Shown: positions 8,504-16,729, numbered from the stretch's first letter. The stretch is DNA of 64,000 nt from JASJBU01 sp963797085 (GCA_963797085.1 CAWCOA010000014.1:40188-104187); one strand, 5' to 3'. The notes: a model not told the origin generated them from the sequence alone. A program made the numbers and translations.

Positions 8504-8944
8504 TTAATAGCTCATAATCGCTGTGTCATCGGCGGTCATTAGCTTCATCGTGACATCCGGTCCCCCTTTCTCGACACCCTCGATGATGTCATCCTTGGTC
8601 ATGCCGGCTTTCTTCATACACATTGGACAGATGATGGCTCTGGCACCTTTCTTGATGGCACCCTTCAACATATCCTGCAGGCTCATACCGGAAGCGGATA
8701 AGGTATCCGTATTAAATGATTTGGAGGCAATGAAGACTCCCCGTACATTGAGAAAAATCACAACCTTGTAGCCATTCTCCAGTGCCTTATTGGCTTGACC
8801 CAGCGCCATGCCTCCAGCCCATGTGTCATCTGTAGTTATGTTGTAAAAAATCGTTTTACTGCCTTCTTCCGCCGCCAGTGGGGTCGTGAAGGACAGTATC
8901 AGCAGAAAGGACAGGATCAACAGGGAAGTTATTTTTTTTGGCAT
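8504..8944 (-). CDS. Exported DsrE/F-like protein with CPMCMKKAG motif
   Basis: A 146-residue protein with a clear Sec signal peptide (residues 1-25, Lys then LLILSFLLILSF, cleavage near PLAAEEG). The mature part has a DsrE/F-like fold: KTIFYNITTDD, a GQANKALENGYKVVIFLNVRGV segment, and a Cys-x2-Cys in IICPMCMKKAGM. The position of the cysteines corresponds to the reactive-Cys region of DsrE-like proteins, so a periplasmic role in thiol, persulfide or metal handling is plausible (inference). It is followed within 500 bp by a copper-storage-like gene on the other strand. Not a canonical DsrEFH subunit, which are cytoplasmic. Confidence 0.78.
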   Translation of the reverse strand: MPKKITSLLILSFLLILSFTTPLAAEEGSKTIFYNITTDDTWAGGMALGQANKALENGYKVVIFLNVRGVFIASKSFNTDTLSASGMSLQDMLKGAIKKGARAIICPMCMKKAGMTKDDIIEGVEKGGPDVTMKLMTADDTAIMSY

Positions 8945-9448
8945 TTCTATCTCCTTGAGTTGGTGAAAATGCAGTCGAATAGTAAGACAGCCCGCCCTGA
9001 TATGCCATGATAATCATCACGCTTTTCTGCAACACATCTGGTGTATGAAAGATGCCGATATAATGGTCGGAATCCATACCAGCGTTACCTTAACCAAGAT
9101 TCCAAATGCAGGAGGCACATCCGTATTGAAGAGCAATAACTGCGAATTATTTTATATGATTTGAGTAAGTTACTAACTCATGACGACTTTGTGCTGGACA
9201 TTTAATAACTTGTAGCAACCCAATAATGGCCTAACACGACCTGAGGTGTTAGAGGCAGGATTTTCAAACAACAGGATCGAATTCGGGATTTTGAAGAAAA
9301 ATCTGCTATAAACTGACTGATGCCATCTATTGCCTGCTGCGTATCTTTTGCCAATTCACCGCAGAAGTCTGCAAATTGGCCAGCAGATACTCAGGGCAAT
9401 CGAACAACCCCTGGCATGTAATCAAACTATTTTTACCTAGGAGAAACT
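8945..9448. promoter_or_regulatory. Divergent regulatory region with a long imperfect inverted repeat
   Basis: Region of about 500 bp between the DsrE-like and Csp-like genes, with no gene. An imperfect inverted repeat spans 9330-9399: the left arm starts TTGCCTGCTGCGTATC, the right arm ends GATACTCAGGGCAA, with an inner stem GCCAATT/AATTGGC and a GCAGA/TCTGC tip. It ends about 50 bases before the csp start and could be an RNA leader or a binding site. A ribosome-binding site AGGAGA lies directly before the ATG at 9449. Confidence 0.45.
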
Positions 9449-9970
9449 ATGCCAACAAATAACAATTCAACAGATAAAGGGATCTCTAGACGCGATCTGC
9501 TGATCGGTGCCGGTGCGGCTGCAACGGTACTTGCCAGTGGTGCAAGCCATGCTGAGAGTCATGCGGCGCATAAGATGGATGAACACGCCGGACATAAAAT
9601 GGGCGACCATGCCGGACACCGGCATGAAGATCATGCCCCCCGTCACCCCGATCTCGTTGATGCTGTCAACAATTGCCTCGATAAGGGCCAGCGTTGCATC
9701 GCTCACTGTTTGGTGGCATTCACAGAGGGCGACATGAGCTTGGCCGCTTGCGCCAAGAAAGCCCATGAAATGGAAGCGGTTTGCGAGGCCCTCTCATACC
9801 TGGTAACTGCAAACTCAGATTATATGAAAGAACAAGCAAAGATTTGCAGTATTGCCTGTAAGGATTGCGAAAAAGAGTGCAGAGAACACGAAGATCATCA
9901 TACGGAATGCAAGGAATGTGCTGAAGCTTGCGCCAATGTCATCAAGACAATTGACAAGACTTTCGCCTAA
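9449..9970 (+). CDS. Tat-exported four-helix-bundle copper-storage-like protein (Csp1 type)
   Basis: A 173-residue protein with a Tat signal peptide: the twin-arginine motif SRRDLLIG at about 13-20, then a hydrophobic stretch ending ASGASHA. A His/Met-rich linker follows (HKMDEHAGHKMGDHAGHRHE, about 41-60). The mature domain carries twelve Cys in C-x6-C-x3-C and CKDCEKEC/CKECAEAC patterns, as in the Csp four-helix bundles that fill their core with Cu(I). Csp1 of methanotrophs is likewise Tat-exported. The fold assignment is strong; copper as the metal is inferred from the family. A long inverted repeat precedes it. Nothing downstream is co-transcribed except a decayed channel gene. Confidence 0.85.
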   Translation: MPTNNNSTDKGISRRDLLIGAGAAATVLASGASHAESHAAHKMDEHAGHKMGDHAGHRHEDHAPRHPDLVDAVNNCLDKGQRCIAHCLVAFTEGDMSLAACAKKAHEMEAVCEALSYLVTANSDYMKEQAKICSIACKDCEKECREHEDHHTECKECAEACANVIKTIDKTFA

Positions 9971-10870
9971 CTAGCCCATCACTAGTACTCCAAGCGTATC
10001 TTATGGATGGAGTACTAGTGCATGGCCCCTCCTCTCGGGCCAGTTTAAATATCTCCCCTGATTCTCCTCCTCGTGGGAATGATGCCCTCCCTGGCGGCGG
10101 ACTATCTGACTGAATGCCCGGAGCTGCTGCAGCACAGACGATAAGCGACCCACAGCTTCCGCTGGATGAGCTAGAAATACGCCTCAAGCCCCTGACACCT
10201 TGTGAATTGGCCGAGGAGGTACTCGAGGCCCTGGAGGCGGTACAGGAGAAGATGGAAGACTCTCCGGAAGCCAGTCAAGCAGAATCCACGGTCTCCGACC
10301 AGGTCGATAGAACAGAGACTGATGCAGCACTTTCCGAAGCCCAGAAACAGATTGATGAAGCCTTACAGGAGCAGAAAAAGTCTGCCGAAGCGAAGGCAAC
10401 AGATCTGGTCAAGCAAGCACTCAAAAAAATGCCTCAACTGTGGAAGACGGCGAGGATTCAGGGCAAGAGGTGCTGGATAATGAAGAGATCTCAGCCAAGC
10501 AGTCGGGTAGCATCGATACAACTGAACTACAGGATCAGGATAAGCTGAAAAAGGTTGCCGATGCAGCAGCTCAGCTTGCAGACACCAAAGCGGAGATCCG
10601 CCAGTCACTGCTCGAACACATCACCGAACTGCATGCACAAAGAACCGCGCTGATAGACCGAACCAATCTGGTGATCGATGCATTTGAGACGAAAGGCGGT
10701 GCTGAAGAACCTATTAAAGAATTCCGCCAGTACATCAAGGCTGTTTCTGGCCTCAAGGTCGACGTGGCTGATGTGGATGCCACATCGACCGCTCTCAAAG
10801 GCTGGCTGCTGTCCAAAGAAGGGGGTCTGCGCTGGGGTAAAAATATCGCAATTTTCATTGTCACTGTGCT

Positions 10871-10980
10871 GTTTACTGGGATGTCAGCAAGGCCGTCAAG
10901 GAAAGATTCGATGTTAACGAGATTTCAATCCCCTTCCCGAACGGGATCATCTTTTCTGGGATCTGCCGGTAAAGGTGAAC
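10871..10980 (+). repeat. Direct repeat copy 1 of the MscS C-terminal tail
   Basis: About 110 bp closely similar to 11269-11380; both encode the YWDV-x-KAVKERFD tail. Differences are scattered substitutions and small indels, so the copies have diverged, which suggests either an old duplication or two former channel genes fused by deletion. Confidence 0.7.
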
Positions 10981-11268
10981 ACCCTGCCCGACAGCAGCTC
11001 TTCCTGAATAATCAGAAAAATTTGCGCCAGGTCTTTCCTGTACCGTCCTGAATAGCTGTGGCGAAGTACCCCTTGTTTCTGTTAAGGCTCCCAAAGAATC
11101 TTTCGAGACTTCCTTCCCCCTGAGTATCACCGATCATTTTCCCCAATAACTCCAGGGTGTACGTTAGTTCTCAAAGATCCGGAGCCGGTGGTGCGTTTGC
11201 ATGAACTTGCGGATTCATCACTCAATTTTGTCTGCCGTCCCTGGACCCGAACTGAAAATTACTGGGAT

Positions 11269-11380
11269 GTCTACTGGGATGTCACCAAGGCCGTCAAGGA
11301 AAGATTCGATGCGGACGAAATTTCAATCCCCTTCCCGCAACGGGATGTGCATCTTTTCAGCGATGCCGGTAAAGGTCAAC
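11269..11380 (+). repeat. Direct repeat copy 2 of the MscS C-terminal tail
   Basis: Partner of the copy at 10871-10980. This copy keeps the normal upstream context (RPWTRTE) and the ISIPFPQRD end, so it is the better preserved channel C terminus. Confidence 0.7.
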
Positions 11381-11555
11381 AAACTGCCGGTAAATGCTCG
11401 GAAAACCACAGGGTCATAAGTATTATTTGATCATGGCAAAAATTTTTCTTGCCAAAAAACATTCCCCGACTATATTTTTCTGTATGGTGGCCATTCAACC
11501 TGCTGAGCGGAAGGTTGGATTGCTTTTTATAAAAACGATGGTGGAGATGAGTAAA

Positions 11556-11903
11556 ATGACACAACTGAGATTTCACAATCCCGAGACGGGCAAAGGCAAT
11601 GTAGACCTGGATTTCGATGAGGATGGCTTTCTCATCAACTCTACAGCCTGGAGTCGCGACACTGCCCGCATGCTGGCTGAATTGGATGGTGTCGGTAAAC
11701 TCGGCCCCGATCATTGGTCAGTGATCTTCTATCTGCGTGAGCATCACCTGGAAAATGGCAGCCTGCCGGTCATGTCACATGTCTGCCGGGTCATGCATCT
11801 GGGAAAATATGCCGTCGAAGGGCTCTTCGGGGGCTGCCGGGAAGCCTGGCGAATAGCCGGCCTGCCAAACCCGGGAGAAGAAGCTAAAAGTTATATGAAT
11901 TAG
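11556..11903 (+). CDS. DsrC/TusE-like protein lacking the C-terminal redox cysteines
   Basis: A 115-residue protein of the DsrC/TusE family, recognised by FDEDGFLINSTAWSRDTA near the N terminus and the helical region DHWSVIFYLREHH. In DsrC the C-terminal arm carries two Cys (in a KAC...AGLPKPTGCV context). Here the arm reads CREAWRIAGLPNPGEEAKSY: Trp replaces the inner Cys and the penultimate Cys is absent. It therefore cannot form the DsrC trisulfide and resembles the Cys-less regulatory paralogues sometimes called RspA. The start at 11556 is chosen for GGTGGAG nine bases upstream; in-frame ATGs at 11538 and 11547 are alternatives. No dsrAB is nearby. Confidence 0.8.
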   Translation: MTQLRFHNPETGKGNVDLDFDEDGFLINSTAWSRDTARMLAELDGVGKLGPDHWSVIFYLREHHLENGSLPVMSHVCRVMHLGKYAVEGLFGGCREAWRIAGLPNPGEEAKSYMN

Positions 11904-11913
11904 CAGAATGCTT

Positions 11914-11942
11914 CCCCATCGGCATGAATACTGCCGATGGGG
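11914..11942 (+). terminator. Hairpin after the DsrC-like gene
   Basis: A perfect 11-bp stem, CCCCATCGGCA with TGCCGATGGGG and a 7-base loop, starting ten bases after the stop codon. There is no T-tract, so it may be a weak terminator or an mRNA-stabilising hairpin. Confidence 0.55.
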
Positions 11943-12598
11943 ACGATCAAACCACCAACTATCTCCAATTTTTACTCTGCTTAGCCCAAAATCTACTGCG
12001 CATTTCAATACCAGGATCACTCTATTGGATGGTTTCTTGCGATATTGCTCCTGCCAGCTTGAATGATTCCCCGCCTGGCGTATACGCGCATCTAGTCATC
12101 ATAGCCTGGCTGTTTTGAAAAACCCCGATTCTTAGTTTTTCCGTTTCTTCAGGCCCGTTGAGTCTGATAACCTCCCCGGCAAGTCTATCGTTGTGCTTCT
12201 CCAACACACCCGTACAAAAGGACTGATTGCAAGGATTATCCGGCAGAGTGAACACCAACAGCGACTTTCTACTGATTGGGATGCTGCTCGCCCTCGGGCT
12301 ATTGGCCAAGCGTCTAGCCTCTCGTCTGAAGTTGCCTATCTTCTGGTAGGCTTGCTCTTGCGGATATTCGAACGGAGTTATTGAATACGTGCGTGAGGTC
12401 GCCGCCCGCACTGAACAGTACTGGTCCGATCAAGCATGCTCGGCGTTCTCCTGAACCACACCGATTCACCCAGAGATTCCTAGACTATGGTGATGTGGGG
12501 AATTACCGCAGCAGTCTGGCAGAACTGCGCAAGACTGTCGCGAAGCCCGCATGCCCATTAGAATGAGGCCGTATTACGCATGAAGTGAGCCGTTGACA
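11943..12598. other. Gene-poor stretch with gene remnants
   Basis: About 650 bp without an intact gene. At 12240-12355 the plus strand can be read as SDFLLIGMLLALGLLAKR followed by LASRLKLP and VGLLLRIF, which resembles the first helix of a CPA-type cation/proton antiporter; it is cut off by a stop. On the minus strand, 12022-12250 has a protein-like frame ending SFKLAGAISQETIQ, not recognised. Just before tag, the frame ending YRSSLAELRKTVAKPACPLE (to 12566) may be another tail fragment. I interpret the stretch as decayed DNA; none of these is called as a gene. Confidence 0.45.
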
Positions 12599-13192
12599 AT
12601 GCACAAGCCGATACGCTGCGCCTGGGTGAGCGAAGATCCATTGTACCAGCACTACCACGATCTGGAGTGGGGAGTCCCCTGCTACGACGATCGCACCCTG
12701 TTTGAGTTTCTCATTCTGGAAGGTGCCCAGGCGGGGCTTTCCTGGCTCACCATACTGCGCAAGCGGGATAACTATCGACGCCTGTTCAACAATTTCGATG
12801 CGCAACGGATCGCTAATTACAGCCCCAAAAAGGTCGAGTCTCTGTTGCAGGACCCCGGCATCGTGCGCAACCGGCTGAAGGTCAATTCAGCCGTCAGCAA
12901 TGCGCGGGCCTTCCTGGAAATTCAGTCACAACAGGGAAATTTTGCTGATTTCATCTGGCAATTCGTCGCCGGCGAGCCCATTCAGAACCGCTGGTCGTCG
13001 ATTCAGGATGTGCCGGTCAGCACAGCGCAGTCTGACCAAATGGCCCGTGAGTTGAAACATAGAGGTTTCAAATTTGTCGGCACCACGATCTGTTATGCCT
13101 ACATGCAGGCTGTGGGAATGGTCAATGACCATACTTCGGACTGTTTCCGGCATCGACCAGTCAACGCCATAGCCAGGCAGAGAACCAAATGA
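12599..13192 (+). CDS. tag: DNA-3-methyladenine glycosylase I
   Basis: A 197-residue base-excision repair glycosylase that removes 3-methyladenine. The Zn-binding set of the Tag family is visible: Cys in RCAWVSEDPLYQHYHDLEWG near the N terminus with its following His, and the C-terminal His/Cys in VNDHTSDCFRH. The hallmark EWGVP and the DDRTLFEFLILEGAQAGLSW stretch are present. The ATG at 12599 is preferred to the TTG at 12593 because of spacing to AAGTGAG. The stop overlaps the next start as ATGA, so the two are probably translated together. Confidence 0.95.
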   Translation: MHKPIRCAWVSEDPLYQHYHDLEWGVPCYDDRTLFEFLILEGAQAGLSWLTILRKRDNYRRLFNNFDAQRIANYSPKKVESLLQDPGIVRNRLKVNSAVSNARAFLEIQSQQGNFADFIWQFVAGEPIQNRWSSIQDVPVSTAQSDQMARELKHRGFKFVGTTICYAYMQAVGMVNDHTSDCFRHRPVNAIARQRTK

Positions 13193-13695
13193 CGTTTGAT
13201 ACCCTTTTCCGGCAGGCCGATCAGCAGACACACTCTCTGCTGCGCCAGGCGGAAAAGCATTTTGGCATTGAATGCCCATTGAGCGGCATTCGTTTCGACC
13301 TGCGAGGAAAAACCGCCGGAATGGTCGTCTTCCCTGGGATGAGAAAACCTTATATCCGCTATAACCCGGATCTCTTGTTGGGTAATCGGGAAAGCTTTCT
13401 AGACCAGACTATTCCTCATGAAGTGGCGCACCTGGTGGCGCGTCGTTTGCATGGCTCAGGCATTCGTCCACATGGGCGGGAATGGCGACAATTGATGAAT
13501 TTTTTCCAGGCAGACCCGGTACGCTGCCACAACTATGATATGAGCGGCATCCGCTGCAGAGCGATGCGCCAGTATTCCTACAGCTGCGGATGCCGGCAAC
13601 ATCAACTCTCGGCGATCCGACACAAGCGGATACTCAATGGACAAACTTACCTCTGCCGACGCTGCGGGGAATCTCTGCGACAGGTCAAATTATAA
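13189..13695 (+). CDS. sprT: SprT-family zinc metalloprotease-like protein
   Basis: A 168-residue SprT-like protein with the zincin motif HEVAH at 77-81, a third metal ligand probably in RPHGREWR, and a C-terminal zinc ribbon (SCGC and CRRCGE). Bacterial SprT is related to the protease domain of eukaryotic Spartan, which cuts DNA-protein crosslinks; the bacterial function is less defined. Coupling to tag by a 4-base overlap supports a repair-related role (inference). Its 3' end overlaps the convergent GIY-YIG gene by 11 bases. Confidence 0.88.
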   Translation: MTFDTLFRQADQQTHSLLRQAEKHFGIECPLSGIRFDLRGKTAGMVVFPGMRKPYIRYNPDLLLGNRESFLDQTIPHEVAHLVARRLHGSGIRPHGREWRQLMNFFQADPVRCHNYDMSGIRCRAMRQYSYSCGCRQHQLSAIRHKRILNGQTYLCRRCGESLRQVKL

Positions 13696-13987
13696 GGGCT
13701 TTTTCTGCACCAGCGTTGCCGGCAATCAATGCTATTTTTTTCTCCCTGGGCAGCTGTTTGATGGCATATTCTCTACGCAAGGCTTGACCATGATCCCCCA
13801 CAGCCTCGCTAAAGAGCAGCTCCACAGGTCGCCTGCCGCGGGTATATTTCGCGCCCAAGCCCTGATTATGCCGCTCTACCCTTGCAGGTACATCCTTGGC
13901 GACGCCGGTATAGAGACTTCCATCGGCGCACACAACCAGATACACGGACCAGATGCTGGCGCCCGATGCGGTCTTTTTAAGTGACAT
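13685..13987 (-). CDS. GIY-YIG nuclease superfamily protein (YhbQ-like)
   Basis: A 100-residue single-domain GIY-YIG protein. The two catalytic motifs read VYLVVCADGSLYTGVAKD (the GIY variant and YTG) followed by RVERHNQG, and the expected Arg and Glu are in LRREYAIKQL. Small stand-alone members such as E. coli YhbQ act on damaged DNA in vitro, a function not provable here. The start ATG at 13987 is inside a longer open frame to 14122; it is preferred because the family begins at this point. Confidence 0.85.
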   Translation of the reverse strand: MSLKKTASGASIWSVYLVVCADGSLYTGVAKDVPARVERHNQGLGAKYTRGRRPVELLFSEAVGDHGQALRREYAIKQLPREKKIALIAGNAGAEKALII

Positions 13988-14390
13988 GGCTATCGCCGGG
14001 CCGAGGACAGCTAGCAGAATGTGGCATTGAACTTTTTCAGATGAGAAATACCAGCTTAATCGTGCTCTTAGGATAGTCGATCTCAAATCTGATCGGTAGA
14101 ATCCGCACCAGGAGCATGGCATATTCAGAGAATGTTGAGTTCAACTTGCTGATTAAACTATAGAACTTTCGAATCAACATTAAGGAAAACCACAATACTT
14201 TTGGCTAGTTGTTGTACTTTCCTTGACCCCTCTTTATGTTGCACAATGCGCGTGGCGTATGAATTTGCCCGATAAAGAGGCAATTGCCTTCGTATTGATC
14301 CGCTGTAGAAATTCCTATCGGCCCATATCCAGACTCTGGCCAGGTGCTATAGCCGATCAACTTTCATTTAAGCCCCTCATGGAGGTAATG
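13988..14390. other. Intergenic region upstream of the sox cluster
   Basis: About 400 bp between the GIY-YIG gene and soxX. It should carry the soxXAKL promoter, but no clear promoter or operator is visible. A long in-frame extension upstream of soxX (from 14223) has no ribosome-binding site and is not taken as coding. Confidence 0.35.
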
Positions 14391-14762
14391 ATGTTTGGTA
14401 TAACCAGTAAATGGATCGGAATGTCCAGTACTATTGCAGTACTTGCCGGACAATTTCTGATCACACCCGTTTCTGTCGCTGCCGGGAGCAGCCTAATAGA
14501 AGAAGGTAAGGCCATCGCTTTCGATCGAATGAAAGGTAACTGCCTGGCCTGCCATATGATCGAAGGGGGCAATTTGCCCGGTAATATCGCTCCTCCGTTG
14601 GTTGCAATGAAAGGCCGTTACCCGAACAAGGCGGATCTCAGAAATCAGATCTGGGACCCGACCAGCAGCAACCCTGAATCTTCCATGCCGCCATTCGGCA
14701 AGCATGAAGTACTAACGAAATCCGAACTCGACAAGGTCGTAGAGTTCATCTGGACACTTTGA
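14391..14762 (+). CDS. soxX: Sulfur-oxidation c-type cytochrome SoxX
   Basis: A 123-residue monohaem cytochrome c, the small subunit of the SoxXA complex that links thiosulfate to SoxYZ in the periplasm. A signal peptide precedes AAGSSLIEEGKAIAFDR. The haem site is NCLACH, and the distal Met lies in SMPPFGKH. The end KVVEFIWTL is typical of the family. The start is the second of two adjacent ATGs, behind GGAGGT; the spacing is short, so 14388 is possible. First gene of soxXAKL. Confidence 0.92.
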   Translation: MFGITSKWIGMSSTIAVLAGQFLITPVSVAAGSSLIEEGKAIAFDRMKGNCLACHMIEGGNLPGNIAPPLVAMKGRYPNKADLRNQIWDPTSSNPESSMPPFGKHEVLTKSELDKVVEFIWTL

Positions 14763-14811
14763 GCGGTCTGAAAGACAGTCTCAACTCAACTGCTTGGAGG
14801 ATCATCCGATC

Positions 14812-15651
14812 ATGAAAAAGTTTTTCCAAAAAATGGCTCTGCTGGCTCTTACCGGCTGCATAGCCCTTTCGGCACAAGCCACTACCCCTGATGAAGATCT
14901 GGACGCATTTCAGAATTTCTTCAAGAACCGTTTCCCCGGTGTAGCGATGGAAGAGTACACCAATGGCGTGTATTCCATCGATCCGATAGGCCGCGAAAAC
15001 TGGGAGGCGATTGAAGAATTCCCTCCTTACGAACCTTTTATCGATGACGGTCAGGCGATGTGGGAAACCCCCTTTGCCAACGGCAAAACCTATAAGGACT
15101 GCTTCCCTGACGGTCCTGCCATCAAAGGTAAGTTTCCTCACTGGGACAAACAGCAGGGTAAGGTTATAACACTGCCGCGGGCGCTGAATCAGTGCCGCGA
15201 AGCCAATGGAGAAAAGCCTCTGAAATACAAGAAGGGCCCGATTAACGCTATTCTTTCCTACCTTGCTTTCGAATCCCGTGGTCAGATCACCAATGTGGTG
15301 GTTCCCGAGGATGATCCCAAAGCGATGGAAGCCTATGAAGAGGGTAAGAAATTCTACTACACTCGCCGGGGTCAGCTGAACTTCTCCTGTGCCAACTGCC
15401 ATCTGCAGAATGCCGGCATGATGATCCGCTCAGACATCCTCAGCCCGGCACTTGGGCATACCACGCATTTCCCGGTTTACCGTTCCAAGTGGGGAACTGT
15501 TGGAACCCTGCATCGTCGATTCACTGGTTGTAATAAACAGGTTCGAGCCAAGCCGTTCAAGGCCCATGGTGAGCAATATAGCAACCTCGAGTACTTCCTC
15601 ACCTACATGAGCAACGGCCTTCCACTGAATGGACCCGGCGCTCGTAAATAG
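14812..15651 (+). CDS. soxA: Sulfur-oxidation dihaem/monohaem cytochrome SoxA
   Basis: A 279-residue SoxA, catalytic subunit of SoxXA. A signal peptide (MKKFFQKMALLALTG to SAQA) precedes the mature part. Only the C-terminal haem motif CANCH is present (about 195), in SCANCHLQNAGM; the N-terminal site typical of dihaem SoxA is missing, so this is the monohaem form. The active-site Cys that is modified to a persulfide is expected in RRFTGCNKQVRA. The ATG at 14812 has a GGAGG upstream in ttggaggatc; an earlier ATG at 14794 would add six residues. Confidence 0.93.
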   Translation: MKKFFQKMALLALTGCIALSAQATTPDEDLDAFQNFFKNRFPGVAMEEYTNGVYSIDPIGRENWEAIEEFPPYEPFIDDGQAMWETPFANGKTYKDCFPDGPAIKGKFPHWDKQQGKVITLPRALNQCREANGEKPLKYKKGPINAILSYLAFESRGQITNVVVPEDDPKAMEAYEEGKKFYYTRRGQLNFSCANCHLQNAGMMIRSDILSPALGHTTHFPVYRSKWGTVGTLHRRFTGCNKQVRAKPFKAHGEQYSNLEYFLTYMSNGLPLNGPGARK

Positions 15652-15691
15652 ATCATTAACCTGATGAATCAGCAGAATCGGGAGTTAAAGA

Positions 15692-16033
15692 ATGCAAATT
15701 AAACAAATTATGAAAGCTTCAGCCGCAGTGTTGCTCATGAGCCTCTGTCTCTCCGCGCAAGCGGAACAGTCAGCAGCCGCGGCTGATCCAATGATTGCCA
15801 AGGCGCAAAAGATGATTGATGACGCCGACAATGCCAGAAAGAAGGCCGGCAAGGTAGAGGGTGAATGGCGTGACACCGGCAAGATGATCAAGCAGGCGCA
15901 AGCAGCCTTACAAAAAGGTGACCATGTGAAGGCCATGAAACTGGCCGCAAAAGCTCATAAACAGGGAGTATTGGGCTTTCAGCAAGCCATGGAGCAGAAA
16001 AATCTGGGTACGCCTTCCTATCTGAAATATTAA
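15692..16033 (+). CDS. soxK: SoxXA-binding protein SoxK
   Basis: A 113-residue small exported protein: signal peptide through SLCLSAQA, then a short helical, Lys/Ala-rich region with MIDDADNARKKAGKVEGEWR and ALQKGDHVKAMKLAAKAHKQ. It matches the SoxK-type subunit that joins SoxXA in Chromatiaceae-like sox clusters. Assignment rests on both sequence and its place between soxA and soxL. No cofactor motif. Confidence 0.85.
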   Translation: MQIKQIMKASAAVLLMSLCLSAQAEQSAAAADPMIAKAQKMIDDADNARKKAGKVEGEWRDTGKMIKQAQAALQKGDHVKAMKLAAKAHKQGVLGFQQAMEQKNLGTPSYLKY

Positions 16034-16063
16034 TAACGGATCCTCATCAGGAGTAAAACCACA

Positions 16064-16729
16064 ATGAATTTTGCCAAGGCACTTGTCCTCTCCGCGCTGC
16101 TTGGCGGCGCCGCGCTCATAAATCCGTTATTTGCCAGCAACAATATTGCTACTGACTTGCAAGCCGTAGACGTCATGCATAACGGCAAGTCCGTCACTAT
16201 CAGCCGTAGCGACAAAAAAGATGCAACAATACCTGAGGCCTTCGCCAAGGTATCCCGCCACTGCCCGCCTTTCTGCGTGCAACCGGCAAAGCTCGCTCAG
16301 GGTGTAGACACCGTAGGGGAATTGGAGGTTCTAGGCTATCTGAAGCGTATCTCAAATGGCGATCGCACCTTGATGGTTGTGGATTCCCGCACTCCCGAAT
16401 GGATCATGCGCGGCACCATACCGGGGTCCATCAATATACCCTGGAACAAGATCAATGTTGATGTGCAGGGCAGCTTTGAAGTAGCCGCTGAAGCCGATAG
16501 CCTCGAAGAGATCTTGAAAACCCAGTTTGGCGCACGGTTGGTGGATGGTAATTGGGACTTCCGTAATGCCAAGACTCTGGTCCTCTATTGCAACGGCATC
16601 TGGTGCCCACAATCCAGCGCCAACATCAAGACACTGCTGGGGCTGGGCTATCCATCTTACAAGCTCAAATGGTACCGTGGCGGCATGCAGGATTGGGTCA
16701 GTGTTGGCCTGACGACAGTGAACAACTAA
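16064..16729 (+). CDS. soxL: Exported rhodanese-domain protein SoxL
   Basis: A 221-residue protein with a signal peptide (to LFASN) and a C-terminal rhodanese domain. Its CH2A-type motif region reads VVDSRTPEWIMRGTIPGSIN, and the active-site loop is YCNGIWCPQSS with the catalytic Cys. An N-terminal Cys pair in HCPPFCVQPA is unusual for rhodanese and typical of this SoxL group. It is the last gene of soxXAKL, and a strong terminator follows at 16752. Sulfurtransfer to or from Sox intermediates is likely; the exact substrate is not known. Confidence 0.87.
   Translation: MNFAKALVLSALLGGAALINPLFASNNIATDLQAVDVMHNGKSVTISRSDKKDATIPEAFAKVSRHCPPFCVQPAKLAQGVDTVGELEVLGYLKRISNGDRTLMVVDSRTPEWIMRGTIPGSINIPWNKINVDVQGSFEVAAEADSLEEILKTQFGARLVDGNWDFRNAKTLVLYCNGIWCPQSSANIKTLLGLGYPSYKLKWYRGGMQDWVSVGLTTVNN

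Larger units (their letters stand above)
10045..11400 (+). pseudogene. MscS-family mechanosensitive channel, decayed with internal deletion
   Basis: Remains of a large MscS-type channel. A signal-peptide-like start (about 10045-10110), then an acidic coiled-coil region (10114-10440) and, after a frameshift, the pre-channel domain ending SKEGGLRWGKNIAIF at about 10855, one transmembrane start. The pore and beta domain (some 250 codons) are missing; the frame jumps straight to the C-terminal tail YWDVSKAVKERF. A second, better preserved tail lies at 11188-11400 (VRLHELADSSLNF, RPWTRTENYWDVYWDV, ISIPFPQRDVHL). At least two frameshifts and a stop at about 10973 interrupt it. Several short frames in this stretch are therefore fragments of one gene. 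Confidence 0.75.

Noticed and set aside
12022..12411. Minus-strand frame of 129 codons
   Set aside because: The C-terminal part is protein-like, but its N-terminal part overlaps an antiporter-like remnant on the other strand and no start signal was found, so it is only noted as a possible remnant.
13189..13695. SprT-like frame as a mobile-element protease
   Set aside because: It is coupled to tag by an ATGA overlap and has normal codon use, so a housekeeping origin is more likely.
14746..15402. 218-codon frame antisense to soxA
   Set aside because: soxA is unmistakable with haem and signal motifs; the antisense frame is a codon-bias shadow.
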